A DNA stretch of 64,000 bases from Oceanospirillum maris DSM 6286 (GCF_000422865.1 NZ_AUGW01000016.1:16658-80657), one strand, 5' to 3'; shown: positions 7,978-18,045, counted from the stretch's first letter. A program made the numbers and translations. The notes: generated by a model from the sequence alone, not told the origin.

Positions 7978-9530
7978 TTCTGATTCCTTTCCGCACGCAG
8001 ACCTCTACGCCCGGGCATTAGCGAGGGCTTTTCCTCTGTTTTCACTTTCGGAGCCACTGACCCAGAAGATACATTGAGCGACGCCTTGGGTTTTGCTTGT
8101 GTCGACAAACCTGCGTCTAAAGACGATGCTGTACTTGAAGGCAAATCTGGATTCACCTTTGGCCCTAGGCCGGCCTCCGATGAGACTGTATTTGATGAGG
8201 TTGTATGTGATGATCCTGTATTTGATGAGTTCATACTTAAAGGTGAAGGGGCATTTAAATATGAAGACGTATTGGCCGGTGCAGATGGCTTTTGTGAACC
8301 GGCCATATCAACCACTTGTTTTAGCTTCTCGGTTAACGGCAGATAATCACTAACAAACTTCTCTGATAACGCGGTTAACTGGCCGCCAAAGGTCTGTAGG
8401 GCATGGGTAAGCTCTTGCTCCATAGCACTATCCATACGTACCAGCTGCTTTTCATTGCGATCGAGCATCTGCAACATAATATCGCTATGGCGGTTATTCA
8501 CCTGCCCCATATCCGTCACAAGTTGCTTGTTAACCGTAATCACCGTTTTTTCGATGGTATTCGACGTTTCGGTCAAAAGCGCGTTCATCTGTCGATGGCT
8601 TTCACGAATCCCATTCGCCAACTCATCTGTCAGCGCCATAATACGCCCTTCCAAGGAAGGCAACCCGTCAGATGCTTTACTCACAAGATTAGCTAGGCTA
8701 TCTAAGTAACTGCCAAGGGATTCAGATTGTTGTTGTAGGCCGGTCATCACATCGCCTAGTTTTTCTGAAACCTCATTGAATGCTTGCGTATGCTGAACCA
8801 TGGTTTGATAAGCTTCCGTTGCCTTATCAAGTACATCGCCATTGGCTTTTTGCTGCTCGAGCAGCTTTGCCAGCTCGCCTTTGTAGTTTTCTTGCCATTC
8901 CACCATACGGCCAACAGCTTGGTTAAGCTGGCGAAAATTATCGCCGTATTGCACCGTAATCTTGTCATTAAAGCTGGTCATTAGATCCGTAATAGCACTG
9001 GTTAAAGCATTGCTGTTAGCGGAAACCATCTCTTCTTGATAGTGGCTAATAACGGTTTCTAAGCGCCCAAGGTGCTGCTCGATACCTTTTGTGCCAGCCT
9101 CAATATTACCACCAATATCTGCTAAGCCAGATTTGTTAAGCACCAAGCGAATATCACCCAGCAGCGTCGCTAAATCATCCACCGTTGCACCGGTGTACTG
9201 TGTCTCTGTCTCATAGTTACGCACATGCTTAATCACATGGCGCATTTTGATACTCATGCCTGCTAACAGACCTGCAATAGATGACCAGAATGCTGTTTTC
9301 AGACCCTCAATCAGCTGAGGTACACTGCCTTCAATATCTGTTGTATCAAAATCCATCAAACCCAAGGCTACACCCAAAAACGTACCAAAAATACCAATAC
9401 TGGTAAGAATGGAAGGGGCAGCATTTACTGTGCGCAGAGAGTAAACAGGGCCGTGGAAATAAACGGTAAGCCCGGCAATTATTGCGATCACACTAATTGT
9501 CAGAGGTGAAAAAGCTGCTAGAAAGTCCAT
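7974..9530 (-). CDS. MotA/TolQ/ExbB-type channel with long cytoplasmic tail, ZorA-like
   Basis: Proton or sodium channel subunit. Counted from ATG 9530, membrane helices lie at about 7-25, 40-58 (SILTSIGIFGTFLGVALGL) and 79-97 (AFWSSIAGLLAGMSIK); the last two form the MotA/ExbB core. Residues about 110-400 are mostly helical and probably coiled coil. Residues 409-518 are a Ser/Thr/Pro-rich low-complexity tail. The frame continues upstream to 9701, but that segment contains the oadB terminator hairpin (9638-9669), so the longer start is rejected; ATG 9530 begins directly before helix 1. The long tail after a MotA core is typical of ZorA and unlike TolQ or ExbB. Overlaps the ZorB-like gene by four bases. 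Confidence 0.82.
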   Translation of the reverse strand: MDFLAAFSPLTISVIAIIAGLTVYFHGPVYSLRTVNAAPSILTSIGIFGTFLGVALGLMDFDTTDIEGSVPQLIEGLKTAFWSSIAGLLAGMSIKMRHVIKHVRNYETETQYTGATVDDLATLLGDIRLVLNKSGLADIGGNIEAGTKGIEQHLGRLETVISHYQEEMVSANSNALTSAITDLMTSFNDKITVQYGDNFRQLNQAVGRMVEWQENYKGELAKLLEQQKANGDVLDKATEAYQTMVQHTQAFNEVSEKLGDVMTGLQQQSESLGSYLDSLANLVSKASDGLPSLEGRIMALTDELANGIRESHRQMNALLTETSNTIEKTVITVNKQLVTDMGQVNNRHSDIMLQMLDRNEKQLVRMDSAMEQELTHALQTFGGQLTALSEKFVSDYLPLTEKLKQVVDMAGSQKPSAPANTSSYLNAPSPLSMNSSNTGSSHTTSSNTVSSEAGLGPKVNPDLPSSTASSLDAGLSTQAKPKASLNVSSGSVAPKVKTEEKPSLMPGRRGLRAERNQK

Positions 9531-9637
9531 AACTGTCGCTTTAGTAAAATGAGCGCCTATTATGGCGCTAACAAGGTGTTCTGAAAACGGGTATTGAAAA
9601 GGAAGCTTGTAATCAAGTGAATTAAACGCGCTATCAT

Positions 9638-9669
9638 AAAAAAACCACTGCCTAAGCAGTGGTTCTTTT
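9638..9669 (-). terminator. Terminator of the oadGAB operon
   Basis: AACCACTGC (9643-9651) pairs exactly with GCAGTGGTT (9656-9664). On the minus strand it is followed by a run of seven T. It lies 54 bases after the oadB stop and separates that operon from the ZorA-like gene. Confidence 0.88.
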
Positions 9670-9723
9670 CTGTCGATCAAATGTTCTGATCTAGTATTCA
9701 AGGTAGAACCTAATGAAACTTAA

Positions 9724-11025
9724 TTAGCCACCCAGATATTTGATCATCACACCGGCAGCAACCGCTGAACCGATCACACCAGCCACATTCGGGCCCATTG
9801 CGTGCATCAGCAAGAAGTTGTGCGGGTTGTACTCCAAGCCAAGCTTGTTCGATACACGGGCCGCCATAGGCACCGCTGAAACACCAGCTGAACCGATTAG
9901 TGGGTTCACAGGCGTTTTGGTCAGCTTGTTCATCAGCTTAGCCATCAGAACACCACAACCTGTACCGATACCAAAGGCAACGATACCCAGCGCAAGAATA
10001 CCCAGTGTTTCAAGGGCAAGGAACTTATCTGCCATCAACTTAGAACCAACCGAAAGCCCTAGGAAGATCGTAGTAATGTTGATTAACGCGTTTTGAGCCG
10101 TATCACTTAAACGTTCAACAACACCACTTTCACGCATTAAGTTACCAAAGCAGAACATACCTAACAGGGGCGCTGCATCCGGTAGCAAGAGTGCGACAAG
10201 TACCAAGAGAGTCAATGGAAAGACAATTTTCTCTGCTTTCGATACGGTGCGCAGCTGTACCATCTCAATCTTACGTTCTTCTGGTGTGGTCAACGCGCGC
10301 ATAATCGGCGGCTGAATCAGAGGCACCAAAGCCATATAAGAGTAAGAAGCCACCGCAATAGCACCCAGCAGCTCAGGCGCTAACAGGCTAGCAACATAGA
10401 TTGATGTTGGGCCATCTGCGCCGCCGATAATACCAATGGCTGCCGCTTGCTGAATGGAGAAATCCATCACGCCCATAGCAGACAGACCAACCGCACCCAA
10501 TACCGTCGCAAAGATACCGAACTGAGCTGCAGCACCTAAGAACAGCGTCTTAGGGTTAGCAAGTAAAGGCCCGAAATCGGTCATAGCACCAACGCCCATG
10601 AAAATCACAAGCGGTGCAATACCGCTGGCAATAGCCACAGAGTAGAAGCTGTACAGCATACCGTTAGCATAGCCGGCATCCTGAGCAATCAACTGCGCCG
10701 ATGCGTACGCACTAGGCCCAGCATCGTGGACTAAATGCGACAAGACTTCAGGATTCGTTGTGTTAGCACCCACCGCCTGAGCCAAAGCCGCAAGGACTTC
10801 AGGTTTGGCAAAATGGATCGCCTGCTCTGCAGCAGACATCGCAAGTCCCGCTTCAGGAATGTTAGCCAACAGGCCACCAAATCCGATAGGAACGAGCAAC
10901 AGGGGTTCAAAGCCCTTCACAATCGCAAGGTATAGCAGCAGCAGACAGATGATCATCATCGTCAGCTGGCCAAACGTTAGATTATAAAGACCCGAGCCCT
11001 GCCATAAGCTCAAAAGTTGTTCCAT
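9724..11025 (-). CDS. oadB: Oxaloacetate decarboxylase beta subunit, Na+ pump
   Basis: Integral membrane subunit that decarboxylates carboxybiotin and uses the energy to export Na+. The protein is almost entirely hydrophobic. Family signatures are intact: [16 protein letters not shown] (with the Na+-site Asp) in the middle, [23 protein letters not shown] and [21 protein letters not shown] near the C terminus. Length 433 residues matches OadB. It is the last gene of oadGAB, 28 bases after oadA, and is closed by a strong terminator. In marine bacteria this complex can couple oxaloacetate or pyruvate metabolism to the sodium motive force. Confidence 0.96.
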   Translation of the reverse strand: MEQLLSLWQGSGLYNLTFGQLTMMIICLLLLYLAIVKGFEPLLLVPIGFGGLLANIPEAGLAMSAAEQAIHFAKPEVLAALAQAVGANTTNPEVLSHLVHDAGPSAYASAQLIAQDAGYANGMLYSFYSVAIASGIAPLVIFMGVGAMTDFGPLLANPKTLFLGAAAQFGIFATVLGAVGLSAMGVMDFSIQQAAAIGIIGGADGPTSIYVASLLAPELLGAIAVASYSYMALVPLIQPPIMRALTTPEERKIEMVQLRTVSKAEKIVFPLTLLVLVALLLPDAAPLLGMFCFGNLMRESGVVERLSDTAQNALINITTIFLGLSVGSKLMADKFLALETLGILALGIVAFGIGTGCGVLMAKLMNKLTKTPVNPLIGSAGVSAVPMAARVSNKLGLEYNPHNFLLMHAMGPNVAGVIGSAVAAGVMIKYLGG

Positions 11026-11053
11026 GTGATCAACCTCGTTGTATTAGCAGGAC

Positions 11054-12838
11054 TTACAGAGCCAGCAGGGTATCGCCAACCGTAACCGCATCACCTTCAC
11101 GAACACTAATCGCGCCGATAGTACCGGCCCGTGGTGCGCGTACTTCTGTTTCCATCTTCATGGCTTCAAGAATAATGATCACATCACCATCCTGAACCAC
11201 ATCGCCTGGGCTAACCATAACTTTAAAGATGTTACCAGATAACGGAGCTGTTACAGGCTCACCGCCGGATGCAACAGGAGCAGGAGCCGCTGCGGATACA
11301 GGTGCTGCAGGCTGAACATTAGAGATATCGCCACCTTCTGTGACCTGTACCACATAGTTCTGGCCGTTAACGGTGATGGTGTAAACTTCTGGGCCGGTAT
11401 TTTTGTTCGCAGTGTTGCTCACGGCTTTTGTACCTTCTTCTTCTGTTGGGACGGGCTCAAAGGCATCTGGATTACCACGATTCTCTAGGAATTTCAGACC
11501 AATTTGAGGGAACAACGCATAGGTTAGAACATCATCAATCGACTCAGAGGCAAGCTTAAAGCCTTTCTCTTTTGCCAAATCGTTCAGTTCAGCCGTCAGT
11601 TTTTCAACTTCAGACTCAAGTAGATCCGCTGGGCGGCAGGTAATCGCTTCTGCACCATTGAGAACCCTAGCTTGAAGCTCTGCATTAAAAGGCGCTGGAG
11701 CTGAGCCATACTCACCTTTCAAAATGCCTTGAGTCTCTTTCGAGATGCTCTTGTAACGTTCACCGGTCAGAATATTCAACACCGCTTGGGTACCGACAAT
11801 CTGAGAGGTTGGTGTTACCAGAGGAATAAAGCCTAAATCTTCACGTACCCGTGGAATCTCAGCCAAAACCTCATCGAACTTATCACCAGCGCCCTGTTCA
11901 CGTAGCTGGCTTTCCATATTTGTCAGCATACCACCAGGCACCTGAGCCACCAAAATACGTGAGTCAGTACCGCGCAAAGCGCCTTCAAATTTCGCATATT
12001 TCTTACGAACTTGACGGAAGTAAGCCGCAATGTCTTCCAGCAGTAATAGATCTAAACCTGTATCACGATCGGTACCCTGTAGCGCCGCCACAATCGATTC
12101 AGTTGCCGTATGGCCATAAGTCATCGACATTGAAGAGATCGCCGTATCAACGCGGTCAATACCCGCTTCAACAGCTTTCAGGATAGTCATATCAGATAAA
12201 CCCGAAGTGGCATGCGCATGCAGCTGAACTTCTAGATTGGTTTCTGATTTTAGGCGAGATACCATTTCATAAGCATCGTAGGGGGTCATAATGCCGGACA
12301 TATCTTTGATCGCGATAGAGTCTGCACCCATATCTTCGATCTGTTTTGCCAAGCTAATCCAAGCTTCCAGATTATGAACCGCACTCGTGGTGTAAGAAAG
12401 CGTACCTTGAGCATGCTTACCTACATTTTTAACCGCCTCAAGTGCACGTTGCAGGTTACGGGGATCGTTCATTGCGTCAAATACGCGGAACACATCAACA
12501 CCGTTAGTTGCAGCGCGTTCAACAAACTTATCAACCACATCGTCAGCATAATGACGGTAGCCCAGAAGGTTCTGGCCACGTAGCAGCATCTGCTGAGGGG
12601 TCTTAGGCATAGCCTTTTTAAGTTCGCGGATACGATCCCAAGGGTCTTCGCCTAGATAACGAATGCAGGAGTCAAATGTCGCTCCGCCCCAAGATTCTAG
12701 AGACCAGAAGCCTACTTGATCCAACTTCTCAGCAATCGGAAGCATATCATCAAGGCGCAGGCGGGTCGCAAACAAGGACTGATGAGCATCACGCAGGACA
12801 ACATCAGTAATGCCTAGTGGTTTTTTGGACTCGGTCAT
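11054..12838 (-). CDS. oadA: Oxaloacetate decarboxylase alpha subunit (carboxyltransferase with biotin domain)
   Basis: Cytoplasmic subunit that moves the carboxyl group of oxaloacetate to biotin. The N-terminal HMGL-like barrel holds the metal site: [10 protein letters not shown] (Asp17), AIKDMSG and the LHAHATSG His pair. The middle PYC/OADA domain runs to about residue 450. A C-terminal biotinyl domain carries EAMKM with the biotinylated Lys near 561. ATG 12838 is preferred over 12856, because GAAAAGG precedes it and nothing SD-like precedes the upstream ATG. This gives 594 residues, as usual. Second gene of oadGAB. Confidence 0.96.
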   Translation of the reverse strand: MTESKKPLGITDVVLRDAHQSLFATRLRLDDMLPIAEKLDQVGFWSLESWGGATFDSCIRYLGEDPWDRIRELKKAMPKTPQQMLLRGQNLLGYRHYADDVVDKFVERAATNGVDVFRVFDAMNDPRNLQRALEAVKNVGKHAQGTLSYTTSAVHNLEAWISLAKQIEDMGADSIAIKDMSGIMTPYDAYEMVSRLKSETNLEVQLHAHATSGLSDMTILKAVEAGIDRVDTAISSMSMTYGHTATESIVAALQGTDRDTGLDLLLLEDIAAYFRQVRKKYAKFEGALRGTDSRILVAQVPGGMLTNMESQLREQGAGDKFDEVLAEIPRVREDLGFIPLVTPTSQIVGTQAVLNILTGERYKSISKETQGILKGEYGSAPAPFNAELQARVLNGAEAITCRPADLLESEVEKLTAELNDLAKEKGFKLASESIDDVLTYALFPQIGLKFLENRGNPDAFEPVPTEEEGTKAVSNTANKNTGPEVYTITVNGQNYVVQVTEGGDISNVQPAAPVSAAAPAPVASGGEPVTAPLSGNIFKVMVSPGDVVQDGDVIIILEAMKMETEVRAPRAGTIGAISVREGDAVTVGDTLLAL

Positions 12839-12894
12839 GGGTTTGGCCTTTTCCATTATTAGAGAGTTTTTATTGGCTAAAAAAAGCGCCGTAC

Positions 12895-13143
12895 TTATTT
12901 ACCGGAACGGTATTTATGAACAGCCGCCGTCATAACAGCGATCAGTTCATCATTGTTACCAGCGGCAGGTGCGCTTACAGGAGCTGGCTTGTTCGCTACA
13001 ACAGGTGCCGGTTTAACAAGTTTATTGACCGTAGAGGACATCAAACCTGTTACAAAAACCAGCAGCGTCAAGAAGACGAAAACAAACCCCATACCGAACA
13101 GCATCAAATTGATACCTTCGGAGATCAGCTCAGAAGAGTGCAT
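12895..13143 (-). CDS. oadG: Oxaloacetate decarboxylase gamma subunit
   Basis: Small single-span membrane subunit that holds the alpha and beta subunits together and binds zinc. One helix at about residues 11-34 ([24 protein letters not shown], split here only for description) is followed by a Pro/Ala-rich linker and a C-terminal segment ending in [10 protein letters not shown]; the terminal His is typical. The upstream part of the open frame is rejected, because GAGGAA eight bases before ATG 13143 and the family length (82 residues) fix the start. First gene of the operon. Confidence 0.93.
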   Translation of the reverse strand: MHSSELISEGINLMLFGMGFVFVFLTLLVFVTGLMSSTVNKLVKPAPVVANKPAPVSAPAAGNNDELIAVMTAAVHKYRSGK

Positions 13144-13493
13144 TAAGCCATTCCTCGTTTCATTTTTGGTCGGGTCAGGCATTAAGCCTGCTACCTTTTT
13201 ATTATCTCTTGCAATAGATTTTAGATCGCTTGCAAGCCACTGCGCCCATGCTCTCGCCCATGACACAAGCTCAGCAGCCGAGCTAATTTACCTTGATTAA
13301 CAATATCAGGCAATAAAACACAGGGATATTGTAGACAATTTATAAGACTGACAGGTCAGGCCAAGGGGGTATTTACGCATCACAATCCTCCGTGAGCTTT
13401 ACCCTAATACGGTATATCATTGCCCCTCGAAAATGCGAATTGATCCATATCAAGCAGATCAAATACTCTATTCCCCCTCTATGTAGAACACTC
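13144..13493. promoter_or_regulatory. Divergent promoter region between oadG and dusC
   Basis: A 350-base stretch that must contain both promoters. I find no gene, no obvious operator palindrome and no convincing -35/-10 pair. Short open frames here on either strand lack ribosome binding sites. Confidence 0.3.
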
Positions 13494-14519
13494 ATGCCTA
13501 GCTTAACTTTGACCAATATACCCTATCCCCGTATCGCCCTTGCCCCAATGGAAGGTGTTGTTGACTCAGGTGTTCGCAGACTGATTGGTGAGATTGGTGG
13601 GGTCGATTTTTGTGTCACTGAATTTCTCCGCGTCACAACAGAGCTACAGCCCAGCAAAACCTTTTACAAAGTAAGCCCTGAGCTTCTACAGCACTCAAAA
13701 ACATCGTCGGGGATTCCTGTGCATTTTCAGCTACTTGGCAGTGATCCTCAGCTATTAGCCCGTCATGCCATAAAGGCTGCGCAACTAGGGGCTAATGTCG
13801 TTGATCTAAATTTTGGCTGTCCTGCCAAACTTGTCAATCGACATAAAGGTGGGGCCGTATTGCTGCAAACCCCAGAGCTGATCCATAACATTGTTCAAGC
13901 TTGTGCCCAAGCACTGATTGACACCCCTGCCCGCCTAACAGCGAAGATGCGCCTAGGCTATGAAGATACAGAACTTATCTACGAAAACTTAGCCGCCATT
14001 AACGAAGGAGGCGCAACCGAGCTGGTTGTCCATGCCCGAACTAAAACGGAAGGCTATAAGCCCCCAGCCCATTGGTCATGGTTGGCTAAATTACGGGAGG
14101 CCAGTAGAATCCCCGTGATCGCTAACGGAGAAGTATGGAGCGTTGAAGATTATGATCGTTGCAGAGAGGTTAGTGGCTGCCCGGATATTATGATCGGTCG
14201 AGGTTTAATTGCAGATCCTTATTTGGCCTACCGCATCAAAAAGCAAGATCCTACATTACCCTTGCCAACACAGGCCGATCTTGCCGCAGTCCTATTAGTT
14301 TATCTCAAGCGTGAACAAGCCCATGCCCCTGACAAATTCCTGCTATCCCGAGGCAAACAATGGCTAGGGATGATGCGCAAAGGGCTTGTCCCGATAACAC
14401 CCTTATTTGATGCGATAAAGGTCTGTCAAAGTGCTGAAACGATGTTTGATATTTTAACAGCCTGCAGCCTACAAGAAGGTTTCTATAAAGCGCTATTGCC
14501 AAGCTCAGACACAGAATAA
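13494..14519 (+). CDS. dusC: tRNA-dihydrouridine(16) synthase DusC
   Basis: FMN enzyme that reduces uridine 16 of tRNA. The TIM-barrel signatures are LAPMEGVVDSGVRRL at the start, TEFLRVT, the catalytic Cys in LNFGCPAKLVNRHKGGA, KMRLGYED, ELVVHARTKTEGY, ANGEVW and the IGRGL phosphate-binding loop. RVT and LNFGCPAK-VN fit the DusC subfamily rather than DusA or DusB. The open frame begins 102 bases upstream, but ATG 13494 (MPSLTLTNIPYPRIALAPMEG) gives a normal 341 residues; its ribosome binding site is weak. Confidence 0.93.
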   Translation: MPSLTLTNIPYPRIALAPMEGVVDSGVRRLIGEIGGVDFCVTEFLRVTTELQPSKTFYKVSPELLQHSKTSSGIPVHFQLLGSDPQLLARHAIKAAQLGANVVDLNFGCPAKLVNRHKGGAVLLQTPELIHNIVQACAQALIDTPARLTAKMRLGYEDTELIYENLAAINEGGATELVVHARTKTEGYKPPAHWSWLAKLREASRIPVIANGEVWSVEDYDRCREVSGCPDIMIGRGLIADPYLAYRIKKQDPTLPLPTQADLAAVLLVYLKREQAHAPDKFLLSRGKQWLGMMRKGLVPITPLFDAIKVCQSAETMFDILTACSLQEGFYKALLPSSDTE

Positions 14520-14532
14520 ACGCCCTAGAAAT

Positions 14533-14572
14533 AAAAAAGCGACTTTAACCGATAGGCTAAAGTCGCTTCTTA
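14533..14572. terminator. Bidirectional terminator between dusC and the DUF2892 gene
   Basis: The stem AGCGACTTTA/TAAAGTCGCT with A and T runs on its flanks lies between the converging stop codons. Confidence 0.85.
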
Positions 14573-14596
14573 TCTAAGGCATTGAAATCTAAACGG

Positions 14597-14809
14597 TTAA
14601 GCTTTACCTTTAAAAGCACAGCCCGTTTTAAGTCCAATCTTATTGAAAATAACCGCTGCAGGACAAAAGCCTGTAAAGGCGGATTGAATCAAGTTGGCCC
14701 CAATGAAAACGGTGAACCAAACAAAATTAGCATGTACATACTGAGTAAGCGCCACGCTTAATAGCACCATAGATCCTGAAAAAATCAACATTACGCGATC
14801 AATATTCAT
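14597..14809 (-). CDS. DUF2892 (YgaP transmembrane-type) inner membrane protein
   Basis: A 70-residue membrane protein with two helices, matching the transmembrane half of YgaP-like proteins: NIDRVMLIFSGSMVLLS at the start, then FTVFIGANLIQSAFTGFCP with a conserved Cys, then GLKTGCAFKGKA with a second Cys. No rhodanese domain is attached. GGAGAG lies five bases before ATG 14809; the frame upstream of it lacks a ribosome binding site. Such proteins are often linked with sulfur or persulfide handling, but no such gene is next to it here. Single gene. Confidence 0.87.
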   Translation of the reverse strand: MNIDRVMLIFSGSMVLLSVALTQYVHANFVWFTVFIGANLIQSAFTGFCPAAVIFNKIGLKTGCAFKGKA

Positions 14810-14961
14810 AATACTCTCCGGAGAAATAATCGACACTTAACAAAAACACTTAATAAAAGTGCCTCTTAATTAACAGGAATAATATTAGAATTATCTTAAA
14901 CAAAGAAATACCCCTTAATTCTAAATAGAATTTAGATATAACTTTAAAGAATAAGGCTTTA

Positions 14962-15969
14962 TCAATAAGGCCGTTCCGCTAAAATAACCGCTCGTTTGGG
15001 CGCAGGGTGGCCTTCGGCTGTTTTTGTAGAATCAGCAGGGTCTAGAAAATCCGCCAAGGACTGATAGCTCATCCATTCTGTACTGCGCTGTTCTTCCGTT
15101 GTCGTTACAGAGACATCGACCACACGAACATTCACAAAGCCGCATTTTTCCAACCATAGCACCAAGGCATCAGGGCTGGGCAGATACCAAACATTGCCCA
15201 TCATGGCGTAGCGACCCTCTGGCATCAAAACCTTTTGTGCATCACCATCAACAACCAGTGTTTCCAGCACCAACTCTCCACCGGGGCGTAGAGCCTCTTT
15301 TAGTTGATACAGATGATCAATGGGTGAACGGCGGTGATAAAGCACTCCCATAGAAAAGACTGTATCAAAGTAGTCCAGATTAGCAGGAACATCCTCTATG
15401 CCAACGGGCAGATGAAAGACCCGATTGCCATCCGCTAACCCCATTAAACGACGCACTAATTGAAATTGCATATGAAAGCGCGGTGAAGGATCAATACCGA
15501 CAACAAAGCGCGCATCTGCACCAGCCATACGCCAGCAGTGATAACCGCTACCACAGCCCACATCAAGCACACTACGATTATGCAGTGGTGCGATAAACTC
15601 CGCTAAACGATCCCATTTCCAATCTGAGTGCCATTCCGTATCAATATAAGAACCGTGCAGCTCAAAGGGGCCTTTACGCCAAGGCATTAGTTTTTTTAAT
15701 AAGTTTCGATATTTGGCCTGCTGCGGAGCCGGTAGTGCGGGTTCAGTACTCACCTTTACAGCGCTCTGAGCCAGATCGACTTTAACCTGATAGCCCTGCT
15801 CTGCTAGCTGTTCTGGCATATCAAACTTATCCACCACTCTTTGCCAACCGGGAAGCTCAGAATAACGCTTACCATCGAGCGTAGTTTCAAGCTGCTCTGG
15901 CACTTTAGCTAACCAGCGGGTTAAGCCCTCTTCAGCAAATTTTTGATACAGCGGCGCATAATCCTGCAT
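14962..15969 (-). CDS. cmoB: tRNA U34 carboxymethyltransferase CmoB
   Basis: CmoB transfers the carboxymethyl group of carboxy-SAM to 5-hydroxyuridine 34, giving cmo5U34 in tRNAs reading NNN boxes. The Rossmann SAM-binding motif is VLDVGCGSGYHCWRM, followed by GIDPS and the FSMGVLYHRRSPIDHL segment typical of CmoB. The C terminus has EWMSYQSLADFLDP. Start ATG 15969 (MQDYAPLYQKFAEEG) gives 335 residues, close to E. coli CmoB; the upstream frame encodes a hydrophobic segment foreign to the family. Last gene of a four-gene methyltransferase run, 86 bases after cmoA. Confidence 0.95.
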   Translation of the reverse strand: MQDYAPLYQKFAEEGLTRWLAKVPEQLETTLDGKRYSELPGWQRVVDKFDMPEQLAEQGYQVKVDLAQSAVKVSTEPALPAPQQAKYRNLLKKLMPWRKGPFELHGSYIDTEWHSDWKWDRLAEFIAPLHNRSVLDVGCGSGYHCWRMAGADARFVVGIDPSPRFHMQFQLVRRLMGLADGNRVFHLPVGIEDVPANLDYFDTVFSMGVLYHRRSPIDHLYQLKEALRPGGELVLETLVVDGDAQKVLMPEGRYAMMGNVWYLPSPDALVLWLEKCGFVNVRVVDVSVTTTEEQRSTEWMSYQSLADFLDPADSTKTAEGHPAPKRAVILAERPY

Positions 15970-16055
15970 GGTGTTCAGCTCGCAAATCCAGATAATAAGA
16001 AGTGAATCAATAATGAAAACAAAAACTAAGAGATAACCAAAACCCACCGTTTAGA

Positions 16056-16820
16056 TTAACGGGCCTTAATCGCCAATAATGAAGCGAAATTCAGATACTG
16101 AAACCAAACAGAGCTTTGGGAGAAACCTGCCTGTTTAAAACGTTGATGATGGGTTTCAAAACTTTCCGCCTGCAAAAAATTCTCTAACGCGGCCCGCTTC
16201 TGACTGATCTCTAGCTCGCTATAGCCATTGGCACGCTTAAAATCTAAGTGCAGATCAAACAGAGCATCCTGTTGCTCGCTGTGATCAAAGCGCACCTTTT
16301 CCGATAAAACAATCACACCGCCAGGGGCCAAGCCATCATGGATGCGCTTCAGCAACGGCAGGCGTTGCTCTAACGGCAAAAATTGAAAGGTGAAATTTAA
16401 AATCACCACGGAGGCATTTTCAATGGGCGCGGTACAAATATCCGCACACTCAAGATGTACACCTTGACACCGAACCTCGGTTAACTGTTTCTCTGCAACT
16501 TGCTGGTCAAGCACTTGCTGGCAACGTTCGATCATGGCCGGTGAATTATCGAGGCCTATAATCTCAAGTCCCACTTCTGGTATCTGATGCAACACAGAAA
16601 GCATACTAGCCCCAAGGGAGCAGCCCAGATCGTAGATACGCGTGCCCGGTTGCCAGTAACGACGAGCAATAACACCCGTCATCCCGATCATATTGCTATA
16701 ACCCGGCACCGAGCGTTTAATCATATCGGGGAAAACCTGCACAACCTTCTCATCAAAAGAAAAGGTGGCAACCTTATCTAGCGGGTTGGCGAAAATTGCA
16801 TCTTTTTGCTCTTTTTTCAC
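16056..16820 (-). CDS. cmoA: Carboxy-S-adenosyl-L-methionine synthase CmoA
   Basis: CmoA converts SAM and prephenate to carboxy-SAM, the substrate of CmoB. Visible signatures: FDEKVVQVFPDMIKRSVPGY at residues 22-41, the SAM loop YDLGCSLGASMLS near 63-75, GLDNSPAMIERC, ILNFTFQFLPLEQR and LSEKVRF. It has 254 residues, the usual length. GGAGGGAT lies upstream of the ATG. It sits between rsmC and cmoB on the minus strand, so the two-step cmo5U pathway is co-expressed. Confidence 0.96.
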   Translation of the reverse strand: MKKEQKDAIFANPLDKVATFSFDEKVVQVFPDMIKRSVPGYSNMIGMTGVIARRYWQPGTRIYDLGCSLGASMLSVLHQIPEVGLEIIGLDNSPAMIERCQQVLDQQVAEKQLTEVRCQGVHLECADICTAPIENASVVILNFTFQFLPLEQRLPLLKRIHDGLAPGGVIVLSEKVRFDHSEQQDALFDLHLDFKRANGYSELEISQKRAALENFLQAESFETHHQRFKQAGFSQSSVWFQYLNFASLLAIKAR

Positions 16821-16865
16821 GGAGGGATCTCTCTAACGCCCTAAAGGACAACCTACACTGAACGG

Positions 16866-18008
16866 TTAAATTTTTGCCGACCAAACACAAAAACGACCTG
16901 TTTCTGCGATGCGCTCACAATGACCAAAGGTCGCTTCAATAATATCGGGATATTTCAAAAAGCGATTGGCGACAATGCGTAATTCGCCACTGCGTTTCAG
17001 GTGTTTTTTAGCCTGACGGATAAAGCGCTCAGCAAGATCATAATCGGTACTTTGGCCCGTATGAAATGGCGGGTTAGAGATAATCAGATCAAAGCGCTCT
17101 TCGATTCCCTGCCACATATCAGAGGCGATCACCTCTCCGGTCATATGATTATGGGCAAGGCTTCGTCGAGTGGACTCAAGCGCCATAGCGCTTACATCAC
17201 AAAAGCTAACGGCTATTTCAGGGGAGCGTTTTAATAGACTCATACCAATCACACCAGTACCGCATCCCATATCCAGCACTCGCCGTTGACGGATTTTAGA
17301 GGCTTTAATGCGTGGTAGATTTTTTAGCATTAAGGCCGTACCTTCATCTAAACGGCCATGACTAAACACACCAGGCAGGCTCAATAATTTTAATTCATTG
17401 AGTATCTCTAAACGTTCATCATCTTTTGGCAGCGGCCACTCAACTTGCCAAGGCGTCGCATCAAAAGATGGCGATGCTGCCACGTTAGCCTCTGCTGATA
17501 AATGCAGATTTAACAATACCGATTTCTTTGCTTTATCCGTCTTACTTAACTGAAAGCTACCGGCCGGTAGTACGGCTTCTGCCACCAATTGCACGAGCTT
17601 ATCCGCTGACTTGATACCGCTCTTGTTTTCACCCACTAGCCAAAAATTAGCACCTGCTTTTAATAGAGGCAGTAATTGAGCAATTAAAAAACGGGCCTGT
17701 TCTTTGGCCTTCGGCATAAACAGCACAATATTATCATAGCCATCAAGTAAGCCCGTTTCGCTGTCTTGCCCTAAATAGGCTTGAAACAGGGGTAGAAAGC
17801 GCGGTTCTTGCGCTTTAAATCCATTCATGGCATTAAAACTGCGCCAATCATCAATCAGCAAATGCAGCGAGTGAACCGCAGGTGCTAATAAGGGCTGAAG
17901 AACATTATCCACACCATCACCCACCGGTAGATGTGCCATTAAAACCTGACCCTGAATCTGTGATTGATTGCGCAATAAAAGCTCTGCGGCGGGTGATAAG
18001 CTGCTCAT
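16866..18008 (-). CDS. rsmC: 16S rRNA (guanine(1207)-N2)-methyltransferase RsmC
   Basis: RsmC methylates G1207 of helix 34 in 16S rRNA. It has the two-domain architecture: a degenerate N-terminal methyltransferase-like half (residues 1-195) and a catalytic C-terminal half with VLDMGCGTGVIGMSLL near 242-257 and the base-flipping motif ISNPPFHTG near 309-317. The C-terminal GELRIVANRFLKYPDIIEATFG and AETGRFCVW match RsmC rather than RlmG. At 380 residues it is somewhat longer than the E. coli protein. Lies between cmoM and cmoA. Confidence 0.93.
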   Translation of the reverse strand: MSSLSPAAELLLRNQSQIQGQVLMAHLPVGDGVDNVLQPLLAPAVHSLHLLIDDWRSFNAMNGFKAQEPRFLPLFQAYLGQDSETGLLDGYDNIVLFMPKAKEQARFLIAQLLPLLKAGANFWLVGENKSGIKSADKLVQLVAEAVLPAGSFQLSKTDKAKKSVLLNLHLSAEANVAASPSFDATPWQVEWPLPKDDERLEILNELKLLSLPGVFSHGRLDEGTALMLKNLPRIKASKIRQRRVLDMGCGTGVIGMSLLKRSPEIAVSFCDVSAMALESTRRSLAHNHMTGEVIASDMWQGIEERFDLIISNPPFHTGQSTDYDLAERFIRQAKKHLKRSGELRIVANRFLKYPDIIEATFGHCERIAETGRFCVWSAKI

Positions 18009-18045
18009 AGTAAGGCTTCTTTCCGGTTAAGGGGAGTGAGGGGCA

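Noticed and set aside
8160..8275. GATGA/TGTATTTGATGAG-like repeats in the tail of the ZorA-like gene
   Set aside because: Similar words recur because the Ser/Asn/Thr codons recur, but the units are irregular and do not form a true tandem array.
7192..9530. Flagellar stator motAB
   Set aside because: The MotA-like protein has a long low-complexity tail and the genes lack flagellar neighbours; OmpA-domain spacing and the third gene fit a non-flagellar ZorAB-type pair better.
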